Below are positions 6,334 through 9,929 of a stretch of 9,929 bases of DNA, piece by piece (the stretch's first letter is position 1; each line of letters begins with the position of its first letter). The position numbers and the translations under genes were made by a program. Location of the stretch: NCBI GenBank assembly GCA_029865675.1, contig JARXAU010000082.1:1-9929 (forward strand). Direction: 5' to 3'. This DNA is from Rhodoferax sp. GTDB taxonomy: Bacteria; Pseudomonadota; Gammaproteobacteria; Burkholderiales; Burkholderiaceae_C. The notes beneath the pieces were generated by a model. It did no database searches. It was not told where the DNA came from and saw only the letters and a list, made by a program, of their open reading frames with translations.

Positions 6334-7296
6334 TCATTCGGCTGCGGCAGTGGCCGTGGCTTTGGGCGGCATTTGCGCAATCCACTCCCGCGGCGCCATG
6401 GGAAAGCCAAGGCGCTCGCGGCTCTCCAGGTAGCACTGGGCCACGCCGCGCGACAGGTTGCGGATGCGGCCCATATAGGCGGCGCGCTCGGTCACGCTAA
6501 TGGCGCCGCGCGCGTCCAGCAAGTTGAAGCTGTGGGCGGCCTTGAGCACCTGTTCGTAAGCGGGCAACGCCAGCGGCACGCCAATCAGGTGCTTGGCCTG
6601 TTTTTCATGCGCGGTGAACGCGGTGAACAAAAAGTCAGTGTCGCTGTGCTCGAAGTTGTAGGTGGACTGCTCCACCTCGTTTTGCTTATAAACATCGCCG
6701 TAAAAGATTTTGCCTCCACGCTCACCTGCGGCGTGCGAGGCCGAGCCCGTGTCCGTCCAGACCAGGTCGTAGACGTTATCCACCCCTTGCAAATACATGG
6801 CCAGGCGCTCCAGGCCGTAGGTGATCTCTCCGGTGACCGGCTTGCAGTCGATGCCGCCGACCTGTTGGAAGTAGGTGAATTGGGTGACTTCCATGCCGTT
6901 GAGCCAGACCTCCCAGCCCAGGCCCCAGGCGCCCAGGGTGGGGTTTTCCCAATCGTCTTCGACAAAGCGGATGTCGTTGCTTTTGAGGTCAAAGCCCAGC
7001 GCTTCGAGCGAACCCAAATACAAGTCCAAGATGTTGGCCGGTGCGGGCTTCATGACCACCTGGTACTGGTAGTAATGCTGCAAGCGGTTGGGGTTTTCGC
7101 CGTAGCGGCCGTCTTTGGGGCGGCGGCTGGGTTGCACATAGGCGGCCTTCCAGGGCTCGGGGCCAATGGCGCGCAAAAAGGTGGCGGTGTGCGAGGTGCC
7201 CGCGCCGACTTCCATGTCGTAGGGCTGCAAGAGCGCGCAGCCTTGGGCGTCCCAATAGGTCTGGAGCGTCAAAATGATTTGCTGGAAGGTCTTCAT
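6334..7296 (-). CDS. glyQ: Glycine--tRNA ligase alpha subunit
   Basis: The 320-residue protein matches GlyQ over its full length. It has FQQIILTLQTYWDAQGC at the start, GPEPWKAAYVQPSRRP (45-60), DGRYGENPNRLQHYYQYQVV (62-81), WENPTLGAWGLGWEVWLNGM (116-135) and LKAAHSFNLLDARGAISVTE (251-270). GlyQ is the class II catalytic subunit, which forms glycyl-adenylate and charges tRNA-Gly together with GlyS. Compared with E. coli GlyQ (about 303 residues) there is a small insertion near 186-195 (SHAAGERGGK) and a slightly longer Ala/Thr-rich tail. The ATG at 7294-7296 fits the family start; no clear Shine-Dalgarno is visible. It is followed by glyS after 17 nt. A 149-nt gap separates it from lnt and may carry its own promoter. 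Confidence 0.97.
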   Translation of the reverse strand: MKTFQQIILTLQTYWDAQGCALLQPYDMEVGAGTSHTATFLRAIGPEPWKAAYVQPSRRPKDGRYGENPNRLQHYYQYQVVMKPAPANILDLYLGSLEALGFDLKSNDIRFVEDDWENPTLGAWGLGWEVWLNGMEVTQFTYFQQVGGIDCKPVTGEITYGLERLAMYLQGVDNVYDLVWTDTGSASHAAGERGGKIFYGDVYKQNEVEQSTYNFEHSDTDFLFTAFTAHEKQAKHLIGVPLALPAYEQVLKAAHSFNLLDARGAISVTERAAYMGRIRNLSRGVAQCYLESRERLGFPMAPREWIAQMPPKATATAAAE

Positions 7297-7370
7297 GGGC
7301 TGGGAATTCGGATAGAAGCGCTGTCAAACCCGTGCTTCGGCAACGGCGCAAGGCTGCGTGTAAACCCTAG

Positions 7371-7376
7371 ATTTTA
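7371..7376 (-). promoter_or_regulatory. Possible -10 element of a glyQS promoter
   Basis: TAAAAT on the minus strand within the 149-nt lnt-glyQ gap, about 75 nt before the glyQ ATG. It is the only good -10-like hexamer in the gap, but no convincing -35 lies 16-18 nt upstream. An 8-bp inverted repeat (AGGCTGCG at 7351-7358, CGCAGCCT at 7387-7394) flanks it. No T-box or glycine riboswitch signature was recognised in the leader. Confidence 0.35.
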
Positions 7377-7409
7377 CGGGGCAAAGCGCAGCCTGGGCTT
7401 GGCCGGAAG

Positions 7410-7427
7410 GTGGGCTAGGCCGCCCAC
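7410..7427 (-). terminator. Weak hairpin after lnt, possible terminator
   Basis: A 6-bp GC-rich stem (GTGGGC/GCCCAC, 7410-7415 with 7422-7427) with a 6-nt loop lies 19 nt past the lnt stop. No U-tract follows on either strand, so intrinsic termination is doubtful; read-through from corC-lnt into glyQS is quite possible. Confidence 0.25.
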
Positions 7428-7445
7428 TTCGACTCTGGCGGCAGG

Positions 7446-9071
7446 TCAACGCAAGCGCGGCTTGGCCCACCAGGCCCAGGCCAGCACGCCAAGGGCGAAC
7501 CACCACAGCGGCCAGAGGCCAAAGCGCGCCGCCCACCAGGCAAAAGGCGTCACGCCCACGCGGCCCTGCACCTCGCCCACCAAGGCCCCGGCGGTCAAAT
7601 ATGGCAAAGCCGCCACGGTGCGGCCCTGGTGGTCCAAGATGGCAGTGGCGCCGGTGTTGGTGGCGCGCACAAAGGGGCGCTGAAACTCCAGGGTGCGCAT
7701 GCGCGAAATGGCCAGGTGCTGGTCCACCGCCACCGTGTCGCCAAACCAGGCCAGATTGCTCACGTTCACAAACACCGTGGGCGCCAGCGCCGCGTCGCCA
7801 AAGCGCGCGGCCAGCTCTTCGCCAAACAGGTCTTCGTAGCAAATATTCGGTGCCAGCCGCTGGCCTTGCACCACCATAGACCGCTGGCCCAGCGCGCCCC
7901 GGTTGAAGTCGCCCAGCGGGATGTGCATCAGCTCGGTAAACCAGCGAAACAGGGGCGGGATGAATTCGCCAAAGGGCACCAGGTGGTGCTTGTCGTAGCG
8001 CAGCGGCTGCGCTTGGCCGCCGACCAGGCCGAGCACCGAGTTGCTATAACCCTGCGCCTCGTCGCCCAGAGGGATGCCGATGATGGCGGTGCGGCCTGCG
8101 GGCGCAAAGGCGGCGCGCAAGTCTTCCCAATAGCCCTCCGGCAGCTGCTGCGGCAGCACGGCAATTGCCGTCTCGGGCGCCACCACCAGCGGGGTGCGGG
8201 CGCCCAGCAGCTCTTGGCGGTACCACTCCAGCGCCTGCACGATGCCGGTGCTGGCCTCGAATTTTTCGTTTTGTGGGATGTTGCCTTGCAGCAAGGTCAC
8301 GGCCAAAGTACCGTTGCTGCGCGTGAAATCGTTCCACGCGGCTGGCGCGAGCAGCGGCGCGAGCATGGCCAGCGCAGCAAGCCACTGGCTTTTGCGTGAC
8401 GCGGACGCGGTGGCGGGCAGGGGTTTGTTCTCAGACCATGGGGGCGCAGCGTCCATAGCCACGGCACGGCGCGCCAACAGTCCGGCCAGCACCATCCCCA
8501 AACCGGCCGCAAGACCCGTGATGCCATAGACCCCCACCCAAGGCGCATAAAACGCCAGCGGGCCGTCCAAGTGCGCGTAGCCGCCAGCACCCCAGCCAAA
8601 GCCGGTCAGCCAAGTGCCACGCGCCATTTCCGCCATCATCCACAAGGTACCAAACAGCAGGGCGCCCGCTGGCGCAGGGTGTCGACTCCAACGCCACCAC
8701 AGGCCACAGGCCGCGCCAAAATACAAGGCCAAGAGGCCGGCCAAGGCGAAAACCGCGACAAGGGCCAAGGGCGCAGCCAGACCACCATAGGTGTGCATGG
8801 CCACAAACAGCCACCAGAAGGTGGCCGCCAGATAGGCCGTGCCAAAACCCCAGCCGGCGGCAAACGCACCGCGCGCGCTGCGGCTGCGCAGCAGCACCCC
8901 TGCAAGCAAAGCCATGGCCGCAATCTGCACCGGCCACAAAGTATGGCCCCGCGCCCACCCAAAAGCAAAGGGCCAGCCGACACTCAGGGCATGCAAGCCG
9001 CCGGCAAGCAAAAGCAGGCTCGCAGGCCACACGCGCAGCACCAGCGCCCGGCGCGGGGCACTGCCATCCAT
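7446..9071 (-). CDS. lnt: Apolipoprotein N-acyltransferase
   Basis: The 541-residue protein has an N-terminal half of hydrophobic segments (about 14-33, 45-61, 71-91, 98-124, 136-148, 171-201), a periplasmic nitrilase-like domain (about 255-505), and a last membrane helix near 515-536. The catalytic triad of the Lnt/nitrilase family is present: E300 in APETAI, K361 in YDKHHLVPFGEF and C411 in NICYED. Lnt transfers an acyl chain from phospholipid to the N-terminal cysteine of lipoproteins in the inner membrane, the last step of lipoprotein maturation. Length is slightly above the E. coli protein (512). The ATG is 2 nt after the corC stop, with AAGG 7 nt upstream inside corC, so translation is probably coupled; corC(ybeX)-lnt is also the E. 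coli order. Confidence 0.97.
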   Translation of the reverse strand: MDGSAPRRALVLRVWPASLLLLAGGLHALSVGWPFAFGWARGHTLWPVQIAAMALLAGVLLRSRSARGAFAAGWGFGTAYLAATFWWLFVAMHTYGGLAAPLALVAVFALAGLLALYFGAACGLWWRWSRHPAPAGALLFGTLWMMAEMARGTWLTGFGWGAGGYAHLDGPLAFYAPWVGVYGITGLAAGLGMVLAGLLARRAVAMDAAPPWSENKPLPATASASRKSQWLAALAMLAPLLAPAAWNDFTRSNGTLAVTLLQGNIPQNEKFEASTGIVQALEWYRQELLGARTPLVVAPETAIAVLPQQLPEGYWEDLRAAFAPAGRTAIIGIPLGDEAQGYSNSVLGLVGGQAQPLRYDKHHLVPFGEFIPPLFRWFTELMHIPLGDFNRGALGQRSMVVQGQRLAPNICYEDLFGEELAARFGDAALAPTVFVNVSNLAWFGDTVAVDQHLAISRMRTLEFQRPFVRATNTGATAILDHQGRTVAALPYLTAGALVGEVQGRVGVTPFAWWAARFGLWPLWWFALGVLAWAWWAKPRLR

Positions 9072-9073
9072 GC

Positions 9074-9929
9074 TCAGGCCTTGGCCACCGGGGACACTTT
9101 GAACCAGCGCACCGCGCCCCCCTTGGTGTGCAGCACGACAAACTGCAAGCCACCCAAGACATGGCGCTCGCCGCGCTTGGGCACGTGGCCCATTTCGTGG
9201 GCGATTAAGCCGCCTATGGTGTCAAAGTCGTCCGCGTCTTCGCGCGCTTGCAGGTCCACGCCAAAGGCGGTGGCAATGCGCCCAATGGGCGCTGCGCCAT
9301 TGACGCGGTAGCCGCCGTCGGGCAGGGCAAAAATGTCGCCTTCGTCGTCTTCAATGTCGAACTCGTCTTCGATCTCTCCGACGATTTGCTCCAGCACGTC
9401 TTCGATGGTGATCAGGCCCGCGACCCGGCCAAACTCGTCAATGACGATGGCTAGGTGGTTGCGGTAGCCGCGAAAGTCGCGCAGCAAATCGTTCAAGCCC
9501 TTGGTTTCGGGCACAAACACGGCCGGGCGCAGCAGGGCGCGGATGTTGAGCTCGGGCGCGCGCTGCAATTTCAGCAGGTCCTTGGCCATGAGCGTGCCGA
9601 TGATATTTTCACGCTCGCCCTCGTACACCGGAAAGCGCGAGTGCGCGGTGTCGATGACGGTGTGCATCAGCTCGTCCATGGGGGCCTGGATGTTGATCAG
9701 GTCCATGCGTGTGGCAGCCACCATCACGTCGCCCGCCGTCATGTCGGCCATACGGATCACACCCTCCAACATCGCGCGGGACTGGGCGCCTATGATTTTG
9801 TTGTCTTCGGCTTCCACAAGGGTTTCAATCAGCTCAGCCGCCGAGTCGGGTCCGGGGCTGATGAATTCGGCGAGGCGTTGAAGAAAGCTTCGCTTGTCTT
9901 CGAATTTTGCAGGTGGCGCGGGGTAGGGG
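9074..9929 (-). CDS. corC: CorC/YbeX-type CBS-domain protein (5' end outside window)
   Basis: The frame is open to the right edge, so the N-terminus is missing; 284 residues are visible, starting PYPAPPAKFEDKRSF. A GTG at 9815-9817 is an internal valine, not the start, because the conserved N-terminal segment (FLQRLAEFISPGP, ELIETLVEAEDNKIIG) is coded upstream of it. Counting from the first visible residue, CBS domain 1 is about 66-122 (HSRFPVYEGERENIIGTLMA), CBS domain 2 about 131-188 (HLAIVIDEFGRVAGLITIED), and a CorC_HlyC transporter-associated domain about 205-280 (DDFDTIGGLIAHEMGHVPKRG). The family has been linked to magnesium and cobalt efflux; the soluble CorC protein probably binds adenine nucleotide through its CBS pair. 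It sits directly before lnt, the usual order in proteobacteria, often downstream of ybeY and phoH genes that would lie outside this window. Confidence 0.93.
   Translation of the reverse strand, partial: PYPAPPAKFEDKRSFLQRLAEFISPGPDSAAELIETLVEAEDNKIIGAQSRAMLEGVIRMADMTAGDVMVAATRMDLINIQAPMDELMHTVIDTAHSRFPVYEGERENIIGTLMAKDLLKLQRAPELNIRALLRPAVFVPETKGLNDLLRDFRGYRNHLAIVIDEFGRVAGLITIEDVLEQIVGEIEDEFDIEDDEGDIFALPDGGYRVNGAAPIGRIATAFGVDLQAREDADDFDTIGGLIAHEMGHVPKRGERHVLGGLQFVVLHTKGGAVRWFKVSPVAKA

Noticed and set aside
7297..7445. T-box or glycine riboswitch in front of glyQ
   Set aside because: No T-box core or glycine aptamer pattern could be recognised in this 149-nt gap, and T-boxes are not expected in betaproteobacteria.
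6124..7683. A 519-codon plus-strand open frame opposite glyS, glyQ and lnt
   Set aside because: It spans three firmly identified minus-strand genes and the gap between them, with no recognisable domain; a shadow of codon bias.
9815..9817. GTG as start of corC
   Set aside because: The conserved CorC N-terminal sequence continues in frame upstream to the window edge, so this is an internal valine and the gene is partial.

Overview
The window is GC-rich chromosomal DNA. It reads as a betaproteobacterium of the order Burkholderiales, most likely family Comamonadaceae (relatives of Rhodoferax, Limnohabitans or Acidovorax). This rests on the protein sequences (glyQ/glyS, lnt, the N-terminus of isovaleryl-CoA dehydrogenase, the MerR regulator) and on gene order. 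It is an inference from remembered family resemblance, as no search was run. No tRNA, rRNA, insertion sequence, CRISPR array, phage or plasmid gene was seen. There is no gene-free stretch longer than 300 bases.

Right and centre (9929 down to 1881, all minus strand) is a housekeeping and cell-envelope run transcribed right to left: corC (cut by the right edge), lnt, a 149-nt gap with a possible promoter, glyQ, glyS, gmhB, a PlsC-type acyltransferase, and a YgjP/DUF45-type metal-dependent hydrolase. Gaps between neighbours are small (2 to about 75 nt), so corC-lnt and glyQ through the DUF45 gene look like one or two operons. The themes are lipoprotein acylation (lnt), glycyl-tRNA synthesis (glyQS), the LPS heptose precursor (gmhB) and phospholipid synthesis (plsC).

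Left (1 to 1850) is a catabolic unit. The start of isovaleryl-CoA dehydrogenase (leucine breakdown) leaves the window on the minus strand, preceded by a LiuR-like MerR regulator. A metallo-beta-lactamase-fold hydrolase is transcribed divergently on the plus strand. A perfect 24-bp palindrome lies between the two divergent genes and is the obvious candidate operator.

The most striking observation is in glyS. Its reading frame is closed by a TAG at 4262-4264, yet the same frame continues for 19 sense codons that read like the conserved GlyS C-terminus, and then meets a second TAG at 4202-4204, just ahead of gmhB. This is either a real late amber mutation in an essential gene or a base-calling error. 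Otherwise the window holds recognised families; I see no convincing undescribed multi-gene system.
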